From: Diadema setosum
Lineage: Eukaryota > Echinodermata > Echinoidea > Diadematoida > Diadematidae
Length of the DNA stretch: 64,000 nucleotides
Direction: 5' to 3'
Assembly (NCBI GenBank): GCA_033980235.1
Contig: CM067069.1
Location: 32,723,041-32,787,040 of the forward strand
Position 1 is the stretch's first letter. Each line of letters starts with the position of its first letter. The notes under the pieces are model-generated. The model saw only the letters and a list, made by a program, of their open reading frames with translations. It did no database searches and was not told the DNA's origin. Positions 12,967 through 25,591 of this stretch are shown here, piece by piece. A program made the translations under genes and the position numbers.

Positions 12967-13089
12967 GGGGGGCATTTCATGAAAGTTGTGGGATGAATTT
13001 GCTCTCAGCCAATCAGATGCAAGGATTCAGTAGCTTGTAGCAGTTCGTCAGAGAAATATCCGACCAAAACGCTTCATGAAATGCCCCCC
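12967..13089. mobile_element. short inverted-repeat element (MITE-like)
   Basis: The left arm GGGGGGCATTTCATGAA at 12967-12983 is matched exactly, inverted, at 13073-13089. The right arm runs on into a C tract to 13097. About 90 bp of non-coding sequence lies between. There is no ORF and I could not define a target-site duplication. Confidence 0.65.
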
Positions 13090-13097
13090 CCCCCCCC

Positions 13098-15820
13098 ACC
13101 GTTTAATAACAGCTATTTTCTGGGAGGAATGCCACGCAAAGATTTTCATATTGACCCGCTGCGGCAGGCTGTATGGTAGGCTGCAATATGGTTATAGCTA
13201 TATGCGGAGTCGTTACAACATGAGTGTAGGAAGAGGAAACCAAATTGTTCAAGGGGGTAATAAGATCTTATTACCTAGCACAAATGAAATATGGGCAGTT
13301 CTTATTTAATTTGATTGTTGTAATATTAACAGAACTTTGGATGTATTTTAACATCGCAGTATCAAAATGCAAATTAGTTAATCATGTCACTCTCGTCAGG
13401 GATGGTTAGGGAACAGCTAACAAAACTTGTAGCTAATTAAGATGTTGAAAAATACTAATAAAGGTAAGGGTTAGGCCCGTTGTGGAAGAAAAAGTAAACA
13501 ATGACTGTAATACATACAATACAAAACAATACAATATAATACAATACAATGCAATATAATGAACGTAGAAATGGCATGGCACTGGATATGCTGAATTAGC
13601 TTTTATTATCTGGTCAGAGTTCCTTTGACAACACTTCTTGTTGCCATAAAAAAAAAAAGAAATGCTTACAGTTTTGTAAGAATCATTTCCGTGTGGATGT
13701 CTGATAAACTGAAATGTTATTTATTCAGAGAATGTCATGCTTGTCATAAAATTGTATTTATGGTTTATGAAGTAATATAACGGACTCTGAACCTTTAAAC
13801 CCTGAAGCGGTAAGTCGATAACTTTTGAAGGAAATGACGTCACAATCAGCTGAAATCTGGAGGTCAAGATATTCCATGTACAGGCTAATCTCTGCTGGTT
13901 GAAAAAAAAAAAGATTATCATGTTGAATGAATGTATTTTAAAGATTCTGACTGTAATGATTTTTGGAAAATGTGAATGCAAATACGTTGTGTAGATAAGA
14001 TTTTTTTTTAACCATGTAGATTTCTTTTTTTTTTCTTTTCAAATGTGAATGGAAAGGATATATTCCTTATAATGCATTATTAGCATGTGTAAATAAACAT
14101 GTAGTTCCTATCTATGAAAAAGAAAATGCTTTGGTGTTTAGTCCTTGAATGTATACAAATTACAGTGAAAGATGAGAATGAGATGATATTAGTAATGAAA
14201 ATGCGAATGGTGATGCCGAAAATGGACGTGACAGGTAAACTCATTTAAACGGCACTGCAAAATGCTTAGTTTACTTGATATGCTTTAGATACTATTCGTA
14301 AGCATGGATGTGTTTGTTTGTGCGTCTACGTGTGTGTGCGTTTGTGTGTATCATGTGTGTGTGGGTGTGTGTGTGTACTGATGTGGAGGTGAATGTGTAT
14401 TTCATCTTTTCCGGACTTGATTCTATTTGTGGCAGATGCATTTTTCTATACTCCTGCGGCAGCTACTATATGTCCCTTCACGTTCCCAAAGTCTATTAAC
14501 AGTTGAGTCTAAGGAAACAATTATCATCACTATTCTTACTTTCGTAATGTAACAGGACATATACGTATAATGTATCATTACAGACATTTATCTCTACACA
14601 GCTTTTACTTGGTCCTCTTAAACCAGTCAGAGTACCCGACTACAAGCTCTATTACTTGATACAGTTTCTTTGTGTTACTGTTGTTGAAACTACTGCAATT
14701 AACTGCCACTACTATGATTATTTGGTACAACTGTCATAGTTGTAAATATATTAAAGGTACTGTTTACAATTGGGTACAGTGATTTCAGTTGTATCACAAA
14801 ACATCCTGCATATAGAAATTTTGCAATAAAGTCTAAAATATAAGGAGAATTTCCTCACTAAACCATAACTGTGGACGATTTAGTCTATAGAGACTATTTC
14901 ATTACAGCTATTGTTTCCATTTTATATATTTAAAAATACTTAACATTGATTATATTGAGTAACTTTTTTACACTGGTTGTTTCTATTCCTAACTTATATT
15001 TTAGAACTATTTTGAAGTACTAAAGCATCGGATTTTTTTTTATTCATTTGAGATGATAAATAATGCCTTTAATGAAATCGAATGACAATGATAACAATCA
15101 TTGCCAATTGTTATCATCATAACTAATATAGCGATACGAGGGACTGCAATAAGAACAATATAAATGTCATTTCATTTCAATCCTCCCAGTTGTTTATATT
15201 CATCTCGCTTTAATTCAATTACTAGTACATATTTCCACCGAACGAAAAGTGATACATGATACAAAGTACACATTTGATATAATTTTAGTACAAGTCATAG
15301 AGAATACAAAACATATTATATACACTTACCTTCACATATATACGTAATACAAACTGAATGCATTCACTTAGGAATACAAATTGCAATGAATAGCACAACC
15401 GTTGTAAACAATGAAAATTATAGGTTTACAATTTAGAGTGCCTGTGAATAAATAATTTTGCAATTTGGTAGATGCAGTCTGAAGGTAAGGAAGATTTAAT
15501 AGGCTGAAGATTCAACATTATGACATAATAATGTGGGTGAAAGTCACAGAAACTAAAGTGTCTATATATGCAAATTAGGTAGATCTTACTTATCTTAGTG
15601 AGATCATCCTATCAAGAAAAGCTATATGAACATGTGTAGAATTGGTTCCTGATAGTAATAATAAGGCTACTCGATTATGAAGAATCCAATCCATGTGTCA
15701 GAAAGGAAATAAAGTCTCTATAAATATGATAAAATGATAATGACAGCAGAATAAAAAAATATATATTTATGTAATAATGTCAAGCCTATATAACGATTAC
15801 TGAACCGGTTTGAAAATAAT
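13098..15820. other. non-coding
   Basis: Holds an ACAAT/ACAAA-type pentanucleotide stretch at about 13511-13555, possibly another retrotransposon tail, and a GT-rich stretch at about 14305-14370. No coding exon was recognised. Confidence 0.5.
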
Positions 15821-16130
15821 TCAATTTAATTTAATTCAATTCGATTCAATTCGATTCAATTCAATTCAATTCAATCCATTTATTTTATTTCCATTTTTCT
15901 TCCAACAAAATATAACAGTAAGTAAATCAGGAATTCCATCATAAGCATATATTCATTACAAAGTACGAAAAATAAAAGATAGTCAACAAACTAATAAAGA
16001 TAAATTATGTATAGGCCTACATACCGGAAAATTTAGAATTATTTGGAATAATAATTCTTTTTATGAAGACAGTAGAAATAATTAGGTTCTCATATATTTG
16101 ATATGTGCATCATTTTGCCGGTTGTAAAAT
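15821..16130 (-). mobile_element. LINE-type 3' end remnant
   Basis: On the minus strand, AT-rich 3'-UTR-like sequence ends in GGAAATAAAATAAATGGATT followed by TTGAA/TCGAA pentamers (15825-15875). It matches the tail design of the copies at 1357 and 17798. No reverse-transcriptase residues were recognised, so the left limit is approximate. Confidence 0.45.
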
Positions 16131-17383
16131 ACCGTCCAATGGGAAAGAGACCAAAAAAAAAAAGTGATATATGAAAAGAAGCGGCTGAAAGGAGACTGCT
16201 AGGAGGAACTGATGAAAATGATGATTTAAGTGCAACAATCACAAAACCCACTTTGATAAGGAAATCTGAGTTCCGTCAATCTTCGCATCCTATTTTCTGG
16301 AGACGGAGCTAAAGAAGCGGGAATACCACGCCGTATTCAAAGGAACCCTAATCTCTGTCACATCTCGATCGCAACTCGCGCCTCCGGCGGGGAAACCAGA
16401 TTTGACCGAATTCGAGCGTCGTGGCTCGTTTAGCGTGACCGCACCAAATCAGCTCGTCGCAGCACGCAGCAGCCCGACCGCAGCGGCGAAGCGGCGGAGC
16501 GGACAGTGTAGAAACTGGCCGAGTACACCGTCAGCAGATTAATGAAGGAAGGCTGAGGATTACAAATAAATGTAATACTCTACCATTGCACATAACCTCG
16601 TAGAAACTTTAGAATTACGATTTAAACCTGCATTTTTAGCTTTCTATATGAAAATGTTGATTATGTGTGGTTGTTTGTTTTTTTCATGACGAAAACGAAG
16701 GAACAAGCTGCAATTCATAAAGATAAACATGCACCCTACACGGATTTGCGATTTTTTTTTGTATTTCAATAATAATTTTTGTTTGAATTTAAGTGTCAAC
16801 CTCGCCCACCCTCCCCCTTTTCACCCCTCATAATATGTTGCAACTACACAATATACAGCAAACGAAGAATGAGAAAAAGAAGAAGTGATGAGTCCTCTTG
16901 TCTCTCGTCGTCTAAACTACAGTTTCGAGCGCCAATGTTCTGTGCATGGGATTCATTGACTTCAGTACGCAGTTAGCTTTTCGAAGCAATTATAGACGGT
17001 TTAGGGCAATTATGACCACCCGACATCATGCGCATTGTTGCGATCTATAAACCTTGATAGTGTCTGAGCTACATCAGAAAAGGATATAATTCTTTTCATT
17101 CATCTACCTTTATACTCCTTATCATTTCACTAAATAGTTAAGTTGTTCTTTTCATCTGTCCATTCTTACGTTATACTCTCATGGTATTAATTATTCACTT
17201 GTTGTTTTGTGTATGATTAAGATAGGATCAGTTACAAACTGTTTAGGATCGATATCCTGTGAAATTGGGAAATCATATACTCCAGACATAAGTATCATGA
17301 CAATTACAGAAGCGAAATAACTTAAGAAAATATATGTAATAATAAATCGGGTTGTCACACCGAGTCAAAATATCAGTATCATT
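16131..17383. other. non-coding with a small GC-rich island
   Basis: 16321-16550 is clearly GC- and CpG-richer than its surroundings (CTCGCGCCTCCGGCG, GCAGCGGCGAAGCGGCGGAG). It has no long open frame with protein-like content. It could be a promoter or regulatory element or an unrecognised exon. The remainder is AT-rich. Confidence 0.4.
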
Positions 17384-17411
17384 GTAACAACAACAACAGC
17401 AGCTGCTGCTC

Positions 17412-17456
<45 letters not shown>

Positions 17457-17460
17457 CCAA
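17384..17460. repeat. (AAC)n microsatellite
   Basis: Mostly AAC/ACA triplets, with a pure run near 17415-17457. The minus-strand poly-Leu frame across it is not a gene. Confidence 0.9.
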
Positions 17461-17797
17461 AACAGCAACAAAACTAACTGTGTGTACTCTATATGGCTCT
17501 CATCACAACGCACTTTTAAACGTACAGATACACATAACCATGATAACAGCACAGCACACCTGAAACAGGACACACAAATTACGGTGGCGTCAGAAACGAA
17601 GACGTATCATTAGCGGAATACTATGCTATCCGTCCTGTCTGGATGCACGCGGCAATTAAGCCTTACACCCTTTTCATAGATGCAAGTAATAAGTGTCAGG
17701 TTTGACCCTTCAATTAACAACAACAACAACAACAAAACAAACAACCACACATTTGTACTTCCATGGAACATCCTTATCACTGCAATAAGTGTAATTC

Positions 17798-18200
17798 ATT
17801 TTCAATTCAATTCAATTCAATTTATTTCACATCTCTTAAAATGTACAAACAAACATATTTATGTATAGTACAGAACATAACACGGAAATTAAAACACAAA
17901 CAGTATATACAAGGACAGTTACAGTAAAATATAAACACAGTAAAATAGTAAGAATTGCAGCATATTTTATGTAGTACTTCATGAAGTAAAATATTATATT
18001 TTCTTTTCAAATGAGCAATTTTTCAAATACCATTGCTTATTTTTTTAAATGTCAATTGGAGAATCATCCAGAGCCTCGAGATTGATAAATTGATAACTGA
18101 TTCTATAAAGGGATTTAAATAATGTAATGAGAAAAGAAGAGAATTCCACAATATTTCATTCCTTATGAAAAGTATATACACATTCTCTCCTCCCCTCCTA
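17798..18200 (-). mobile_element. LINE 3' fragment
   Basis: On the minus strand, near 18175-18130, the sequence reads RNEILWNSL. This resembles the LWNSLP segment near the C-terminus of CR1/Jockey-type LINE polyproteins. A long non-coding 3' region and AAATAAATTGAATTGAATTG (about 17803-17825) follow. It is heavily decayed. Confidence 0.5.
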
Positions 18201-21200
18201 ATACTAACATAATAATGTTTAGGGGTTAAGGAGCATGAGTGTATAATCGCCCTCTATTTTTTGGAAAGAGATAAGTCAATGCTCTTCCATTATGCTCTAT
18301 AAATGAAAATATGTTGAATTCTCTGAATTTTCTATGATATATTATATATTTTATACTTTTTAAATAGATTAATGATCAGATTTCCTTCAAAATTCAGTGA
18401 AGTGTTGTACAAGTACTGCCACCTTCACATAATCCACATATGTATTAAGGTTTTATTCTCCTCAAAGAAAAAAGAAATAAAAAATATTAAACTCCCGGAA
18501 CCCGGATAACCCAGACAACTCCTGTTGGATTGATAACAATGATGTCAATTACCAATGTTTTTATGATTACATTTGTTCCAAATGCCACATTTCCGTACAA
18601 GTTTTATGTTCCATTTGATTTAAAAAAGAAACATCGTAATTTGAGAAAATCAGAAGTTATGTATAAAGACATATAAATGATGTGTAATACGAGGAACCTA
18701 GCAACATGCATGGCTTGTAGGAGTGGTCCAAAATTATAATATAAGCGTTTAGTGCAATATGTCCATGACGAAAAATGACGAAACATGCAAGAATACAATA
18801 ATTATGTAGAAAACATAACAAAGTTTTCGAAATGTAGAGAATATTACAAAAATACTATGTTCATGATTAAACTTGTCGAAAATATGATAGACTTTACGGA
18901 ATGTACAGAATATTATAAAATGGTCATGATTAAACTTAGGTATCAATGCTAAACAAAGTAGCAATTTGATCAAACAAAATGTTGTCACCCGAGCGAGGCA
19001 TCATTGTGACGAAGTACGCAGAGTGATCATGGCAAAAGTGATCATGGCAAAATAGTTAAACGTGGGATTTTACTTAAAGGAACTTTAGAGAACTTGATTT
19101 CAACCGAACAAAATCTAACTCATTCTAGAAAGAAGGGCCGTTACATATATACATGTAATTGTAATGTTTCTCTATGATAGCGCCACCAAAGTTTCTCATC
19201 GCCACTCGACCAATTTTCCTTCCCCGTGGTCTGTCAGTGAGGTCGTTTGCTGATACAGCGCCATGATAAAAGCCTCGAGTCGCAAATACGCGTTCGTCAG
19301 CGGGAGATGATGCGACCGTTCGCATGGCTGCTTGCTACCGTCATTCATATTTCCAGGACCTTTTAAAGGTGGGATTCTTCCCGATAATCAAGGCAAGACT
19401 TTTAATGGGGAGCTGTCTGCCGCTAAAATGGTGTCACATCTCATAAAGCTTCTGATTTCTTTTTTTGAAGGAACAGCATTAAAAGAAAATGAAATTTGTA
19501 GGCTTCCTTCATTTCTCATTGCTGAGTAAGTTGACACTTTAATTTGACATCTGGACATCGTAAGAGTCAGAAGACACAACATTTGATTTGATAGATACAA
19601 AACTATAATATGTATCAAAGATCTCTTTTCCTTCAGGGTGTTGATGGTTATGCTAAGTCAGTTAAATGGCATGTCATGGTCATGGATTGAAAGTTTGTTT
19701 TCATGTTGCAATGAATTTTTTTTACCTGAAGGAAGCCCTTCATGGAATTAATGACCTGTGTTGTAATCTGAGTGGGAATTCAGCTACCAATTAAGTTTTT
19801 AAGATATACACTAGAGCATGAAGTAAAAAACAAACAAAAAAAAATATATGCATAATACTCACATAACAAACAGAAGGCTTGCCAAATCAATTCGTATAAT
19901 ATCACAATAAACAACAAAGTTGAACGATACAAAACAAGAACCAGAACAGTAAATACAAGAATACGCACCTATACGTAAAGCTTATCACATACAATTAACA
20001 CACAAGACACATACACACACTCACATAGCACAACACACTCAAAACGGCCGTTCATATATAAACTTTTAAAAGAACAAAATATGAACACGCATATACACAG
20101 AAACATGAGCGGCCTCATTATTATATATAATAATCAAACGTAACTACAATTATGACATTTGTATTCAGTAGCTTTGACTGTAATGCACACACAAATTGAC
20201 ATCATTAGTTGCAACGCGATAATTCGTTTCGATAATAGATGTCAGAGCAGTCCAACGACGCTCTTCCAATGAATCACATTGTCCTTTAAAGATGAACTGC
20301 TAGCGGAGCCTTACCGTTTCGCTGAAATACATACGAACACATCGACACTCGCTGCCTCAGGCTACGGGTAATTTGTACTATACATCATCCCGTATTGAGC
20401 GCACCAGAGACGGGGAAAATAGGAAGTGTACTTGAACTTTCTTTCGTCTCTAGCGGCAAAGGTCTGCAAGAAAATGACCTCGCTTCTCCTCCTCCTACAT
20501 GCGTGTTTGCGTTTTAGTTTGTTTTTTTTTTCCTTCAAGATTTCTGTTTTCTTCTGGTACCCTCTCACTGAAATGACGAGGGGGGGGGGGGGGTGTTGGA
20601 GGATGGAAGGGGGAGGGGAGCTGTCTCATAATTATCGTGACACGAGGACTCAGAATCGAAAACACCAAATCAGGACATCAGCCAGCATTTCATCAGCTTG
20701 ATCCATAATTTGTTTTGAAGTGAGCGCACACATGCACACACTCACCCACACACATTTACACACCCATCCCACCCCCACACACACATACAGACATAACAAT
20801 ACGCATATTGATTTTTATGTAGCACGAAGGCAAAATCATGATGTGACTTAATTTCACTTTATTCAGCTGTAGTGCTATCACGTGACCCAGCCGAGACCCT
20901 CGAATGGCCATGCAATCAGTGAGCCCATAAGAGTACAACTCCCCAACCATCGCCCCCCCCCCCCTCCCCGCACACACTCTCCCTCTCCTTGTTGTAGAGT
21001 ACAACGCTATCAGTCGTCTGCTCGGCTCATTGTTTCGCCGACTCTTCTTCATTACCACACCCTGATTAAGAAGCTGCCGACTTGTTACCTATAATCTAAA
21101 GAGACAAGGCTCGCACATGAGGCTTGATGAGACCCCCAAGGGACCGGCTCAGAAATTGCGGGCAGTGTGTTTGAGCATTGTACTGTCATAGTAGGAATTT

Positions 21201-21445
21201 TGAAAAGAAGCACACAAGCATCTCCTTACCATGAACTTTCGTCTGCTTGGCCTTTGAAGAAGAAATTGGTCACATCTATGTTAGATTTAAATGGGTATAA
21301 AAAAAAAAAAAAATTAGCAGCAGTCCGAGAAAGAGAAGTGTCTGCCAGACAGCCATGGATAAAATATCGCCATTTCGTAGGCACAATTTTCAACATAAAC
21401 ATAAAGGTATAGGGACAGCTACAATATTGTCCCCAGTCATTTTGT
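18201..21445. other. non-coding, minor local duplications
   Basis: Two diverged copies of a roughly 48-base segment ending TCATGATTAAACTT lie at about 18823-18871 and 18892-18939. A short direct repeat AGTGATCATGGCAAA occurs twice near 19020-19052. G14 is at 20580-20593, C12 at 20953-20964 and CA-rich DNA at about 20730-20790. The minus-strand frame at 19125-19325 was considered as an exon but lacks support. Confidence 0.5.
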
Positions 21446-22010
21446 GAAAATGTTATCATAAATTGTCGAACTTTGGGGAGATTAACGCTTATTTCGTGTC
21501 CTTTATGACCCCTATGAACTTTGACCTTTGACCTCATAACCAACAAATTAACGTTTTATTTCTTACTTCATTATGAACACAGTCTGCAAGTTGAAAATCG
21601 GATCGTCTGTATTTGAGATATTGGGAGATAAAGCTTATTTTATGTCATTTATGACCCTATGACCTTTAACCTTTGACCTCATGTCCTCCAAATTTCAGTT
21701 TCTCTCTCACTTCATCATAATTTCGTACATCCTGCAAATTTGGTGAAATGGTCGTCTATTCTTGAATTACTGGGAAATAAAGCTTATTTTTATTCTATGT
21801 CCTTCAGGATCCTTATTGCCTTTGACCTTTGATCTCGATGGCCTTCAAATTGAACCTTTTTTCACTTCATTATGAATAGACCCTGCAAGTTTGGTGAAAA
21901 TCTGAACATGCGTTCTTGAGTTTGGGGAGATTAAGCTCATTCTATATCCTTTATTACCAAATGACCTTTGACCTTTGACCTCATGACCCCAAAGTATAAT
22001 CTTTTCTGCA
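21446..22010. repeat. ~150-bp tandem repeat, four units
   Basis: Units start with GAAAA/GAAAT at 21446, 21593, 21745 and 21896, giving periods of 147, 152 and 151. Each runs through a (T/G)GGGAGAT..AAGCTTATTT-like segment, a TTTATGACC segment, TTTGACCTTTGACCTCAT and CTTCATTATGAA..CTGCAAGTTTGG. The first unit carries an exact TGACCTTTGACCT (21522-21534). The fourth carries three successive GACCT half sites near 21962-21981 and is truncated. The units have diverged, which suggests an old internal array of a mobile element. Confidence 0.85.
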
Positions 22011-22034
22011 AGACGAAAACGACGAAAACATATA

Positions 22035-22075
22035 ACCTCCATCAGCCGTAGGTTTCACCTACGGGTGATGGAGGT
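22035..22075. repeat. hairpin, 19-bp arms
   Basis: ACCTCCATCAGCCGTAGGT and its inverse (one mismatch) are separated by three bases. The hairpin sits about 25 bp past the tandem array and probably marks one end of the element that carried the array. Confidence 0.85.
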
Positions 22076-22242
22076 AACGACCTTATTCCACAGAAGCACA
22101 GTGCTCAACAGTATCAAATCAGAGTTCCGTTCATCTACTCAAGATACTACTTTAACCAGTTTGCAATGACTTCAGTGCCCTGCTAGGCAACTCTGGCATT
22201 TCAAAATTTTGCGTCTTCTCTTCCTAATGCGCTTGTGTGTGT

Positions 22243-22247
22243 GCGTA

Positions 22248-22326
<79 letters not shown>
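22243..22326. repeat. (TA)n-(TG)n compound microsatellite
   Basis: About 24 TA units run directly into about 15 TG units. The YIYIYI and VCVCVC frame over it is repeat translation. Confidence 0.95.
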
Positions 22327-22327
<1 letters not shown>

Positions 22328-23615
22328 TCTATGTCTTGGTCTCTGTCTGTATTTTGAGACCTAGATTGTTTGAATTGCAAGCTCTGATACGTAAACAAAG
22401 ACAGAAAGACGGAGAACAAAAGTTCCATCAGATTAAAGAGGCTAGAGCAAGCAAAATCATGATTTTTTACAACTCAACTATTAATTGCAATTTCTGTCAT
22501 GACTGTATAAGCCTACAGACAGTTTATACTGAAATGTCAACATTACTTTCTGGACTGTTCTATACTGTTATATCGTATGCACGTAATTGCTGAATAACAG
22601 ACATTTGCTGAGCACTTTCGATTTTCATCGTGTTGAAATAGAATGAAAGTATTAAAAAAATGAAAACAGACTGACACTCTTCGATATTTCTCTCTTTTTC
22701 AGCTTCTTACTATATGCCTCTATAGGGTATGACAATTCAAGAAGATATTGAGCGGCGCTTACATCTCGAAGATTTAAACCGAAACAAAAATCATATAGCT
22801 AATATACCTAGCAGGCACAACGTGATAAAGATAATTATCCTCACAAAATAATTTGAATTTTGAAAGGCACTGAAATTTTCGCCTACCTATTGAGCAGTGG
22901 TGCCAAAATGCTTTCCTATGCACTGACTATATAGATTAATGTAATCAGACTCTTTTTTTATTCCAATACTTAAAAGCAAAAGTTAGGCCTAAATAATATA
23001 AAATCAAAAAGGGTGATAAAGAACAAAAACGAATAGGTGTTTTAATAGGATAAAAACAGGTGAGATGATTACAGGAAAATTGTAAAAAAGACATACAGAG
23101 TTACAATCTTATAGGCCTAGATCATATTCACAATTCCACAAAGCAATATATACGTATGATTAAGAAAGGGAAGAAATTAGGAAAGAAAAAGGGAAAATAT
23201 CAGATGAAATTACAGAGAGAAGTAAAGAGACAGGGAGAGGAAAGCGTTCAACCATTGAAAGAACTTCACGCTGACAAATCAAGAGACGAAGCGAAGGATG
23301 GAATGATAAACTAGCTGCTCCTCGTGCGGAAAACCAAGGCCGTCTCGAATTGTCCTTCGCTGTAGCCCGAGCACACATCTGCCACAATACGTGGGACCGT
23401 GGAGTAAAAGGGCGTTGCACTTCCAAGGCTGTGATTTACTTGCATTATTTGAATACTTTCCCTAAATCCTAGTCATTGACTTCCGCATGTATAATAAAAC
23501 ATATGCCTTTTTTTATCTTTCAATCCTATATTTTCATACACATGTGTGCGTGTATATGTGCATTTTATGTGTCTTTATGGACACATACATTCATACACAA
23601 AATATAAAGAACACA
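22327..23615. other. non-coding
   Basis: AT-rich DNA with AGGCCTA words near 22985 and 23113. No exon or element boundary was recognised. Confidence 0.5.
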
Positions 23616-23616
23616 C

Positions 23617-23650
<34 letters not shown>

Positions 23651-23651
23651 T

Positions 23652-23894
23652 AAGAATTTGTTCGCAAAACCGATAAGTCCATATTTGCCAAATGAGGATA
23701 TTTGCGATTAAAGGTCAAGAAAAATAAAGAGAATAATAAGAAAAATTTTGCTTCTTTTGACCATAACTTCAAAATGTACCATTATATGTAGTGACCAATA
23801 TATCATTTAAAAGGTATTATTTTGTACTTTATGACAGAAACCGTACTTCAAAATCTTCAAAAATGGACTTATCGGTTTTTGCGAACAAACTCTT
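23652..23894. mobile_element. 243-bp MITE inside a TA microsatellite
   Basis: The left arm 23652-23682 (core GTTCGCAAAACCGATAAGTC) pairs with the right arm 23863-23894 (GACTTATCGGTTTTTGCGAAC). There is one extra T and one mismatch. TA repeats flank both sides (about 23617-23650 and 23898-23939), consistent with insertion into (TA)n with a TA target. No coding sequence; it is a non-autonomous terminal-inverted-repeat element. Confidence 0.8.
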
Positions 23895-23895
23895 C

Positions 23896-23943
<48 letters not shown>

Positions 23944-24459
23944 CACGTATGTATGTACATATACATAGAATTATACCGATTTACTTATCAAATTTATTCA
24001 TTTATCTCTCAATCTATCTACCTATTTAGACCCGATTATATAATCGTGACAAAAAAAAAAATGTTGACAAGGGATGTCGCAGGATGCAACTGAATTATTT
24101 GAAGCTTTCGACACTTGGTCTTCTTTAGCTTTATTATCTGAATTGAGTTTATTTTCACATCAGGCATCAAAACAACAATAATAATTGGTCATACAAAAAA
24201 AAAATACCGAACATACACAATATTATGATAGTCGAGGAATCACAAAAAGGACGCAAAGGGGCTTGTTCATTGTGATCCCCTAAATAGAGTAACACCGTTT
24301 TGACTTACAAGGAAACGTCGTCAGTCAAAATGTAACTGATAGGCAAGAAATCATTAATTGTTTTAAATTTTTTGCGTTTTTTTTTTTTTTTTTGGGGGGG
24401 GGGGGGGGGCTGGCATTGATCTGAAGATAAAAACGCTGAATACAACTTCCACAATTCAG
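23895..24459. other. non-coding
   Basis: TA microsatellite to 23939, then AT-rich DNA. An AGTTTATTTTCACATCA segment near 24145 resembles an inverted LINE tail. T and G16 tracts lie at about 24377-24409. Confidence 0.5.
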
Positions 24460-25015
24460 TCATACCACGATTATTTAAAGACTCCTGACAAGAATACAAT
24501 ATAACACCAGTAACATCTGGTGAAATTATAACTAAAATGATTAAATAAAAAATACTACAAGGTCGGGTATTGATGATGTTTATATAAAGGTATGGTATAG
24601 TGACGTATGTAACTCTCTGTTTTTTATGATCTTTCAGCCCACTGTATATTTCCCACAAATATGGAAATTGCCAGAGTTACACCCATTCATATAAAAAGAC
24701 CGACAAAATTATGTGAATAATTATAGACCGATTTCAGTACAAATCAGTATTTTCGAAAATATTATAAACATGAATTTATTTTAGATCAATATTGTCGAAG
24801 ATAAAATTGCATTTTTTATAGATATCCGTTTGGATTTAGACGAGGTTATTCAACAGCTCCAGCTATAGATTTAATTCATAAGATTAATCAAGCTGTTGAT
24901 AACGAAGAATATGCTTTAACTGTTTTTATTGATTTACCTAAAGCATTTGATGTTATAGATCATTTTACATCTGTATCGCATAAAATATATCATTATAGAG
25001 GGCATCACATTAACA
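24460..25015 (+). pseudogene. decayed LINE reverse transcriptase
   Basis: From 24826 the plus strand encodes FGFRRGYSTAPAIDLIHKI and then, at about 24922-24951, VFIDLPKAFDVIDH. These match the reverse-transcriptase blocks usually written QFGFRxGxST and FLDLSKAFDxxxH in CR1/Jockey/Rex-type LINEs, which copy their RNA at the target site. Upstream, NYRPISV (about 24718) and a SGEI..KMIK segment (about 24520) are visible, but in different frames and with stops. The YADD box and C-terminus are absent. It is a broken, non-functional fragment. It lies in the opposite orientation to the LINE piece at 25592-26470, so the two are separate insertions. Confidence 0.8.
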
Positions 25016-25353
25016 CACATCTGTACACAAACATAGTGTAAATAAGAATTAACCATTTACCGAGGTGCATGCTTGAGCTAGAAATATTGAACAAAACATG
25101 AAATAATAAGATTTCAACATAACATTTGCGGAGAATATTTGGCGATTTCATTATTTATTACACTATAGGTATACATCATTATACAATGAGAGAGAGAATC
25201 GAGTAATAGACAAGGAAGGTGGGATGGAGAAAACGCAATTGGAGCATATGAGAGACGTGATGGTGAGTCCGGATAGAAGGACTTCTAGTGACGTTGACCC
25301 TTTCGGCAACTTTAATTGCCAAAAAAATTATTGTCATAAAGGATACCTGTACC
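25016..25353. other. non-coding
   Basis: AT-rich DNA between two retroelements; nothing recognised. Confidence 0.5.
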
Positions 25354-25591
25354 TGGGGGAGCTGTGGCATAGTGGATAAGACTCCCTACTCCGGATCGGA
25401 GGACCCGAGTTCGAATCCCGCCCAGTTGTTAGTCCTTGGACAAGATGTTTTTACCCACTATGTCCCTCTCGACCCAGGGATATAAATGGGTACCTGGCAA
25501 CACTAGGGTAGTAATAATGGCAGGGCCCTCTGGTAGAGCAGTGGCAACACTGAAGGGGCTACCTTGGATAGATAAGACCTCATTATGATGA
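25354..25591 (+). mobile_element. tRNA-derived SINE, family 2
   Basis: The A box TGGCATAGTGG is at 25365-25375 and the B box AGTTCGAATCC at 25408-25418, at tRNA-like spacing. The body contains GGACAAGATG and CCCTCTCGACCCAGGG (25464-25479). The last 16-mer is identical in the element at 35322, which shows the two are one family. The 3' end runs into the (TTTGG)n tail of the neighbouring inverted LINE at about 25592. Confidence 0.8.

Noticed and set aside
19125..19325. Minus-strand frame as a first coding exon
   Set aside because: Moderately protein-like but no donor, no motif and no partner exon seen.
22237..22593. 118-codon plus-strand frame
   Set aside because: Begins in the TA/TG microsatellite; the rest shows no motif or splice support.
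24660..25000. Intact reverse transcriptase
   Set aside because: Frameshifts and stops upstream of 24826 and no YADD box; annotated as a pseudogene.
25354..25430. Functional tRNA gene
   Set aside because: Same reason; the body is shared with another SINE copy at 35322.
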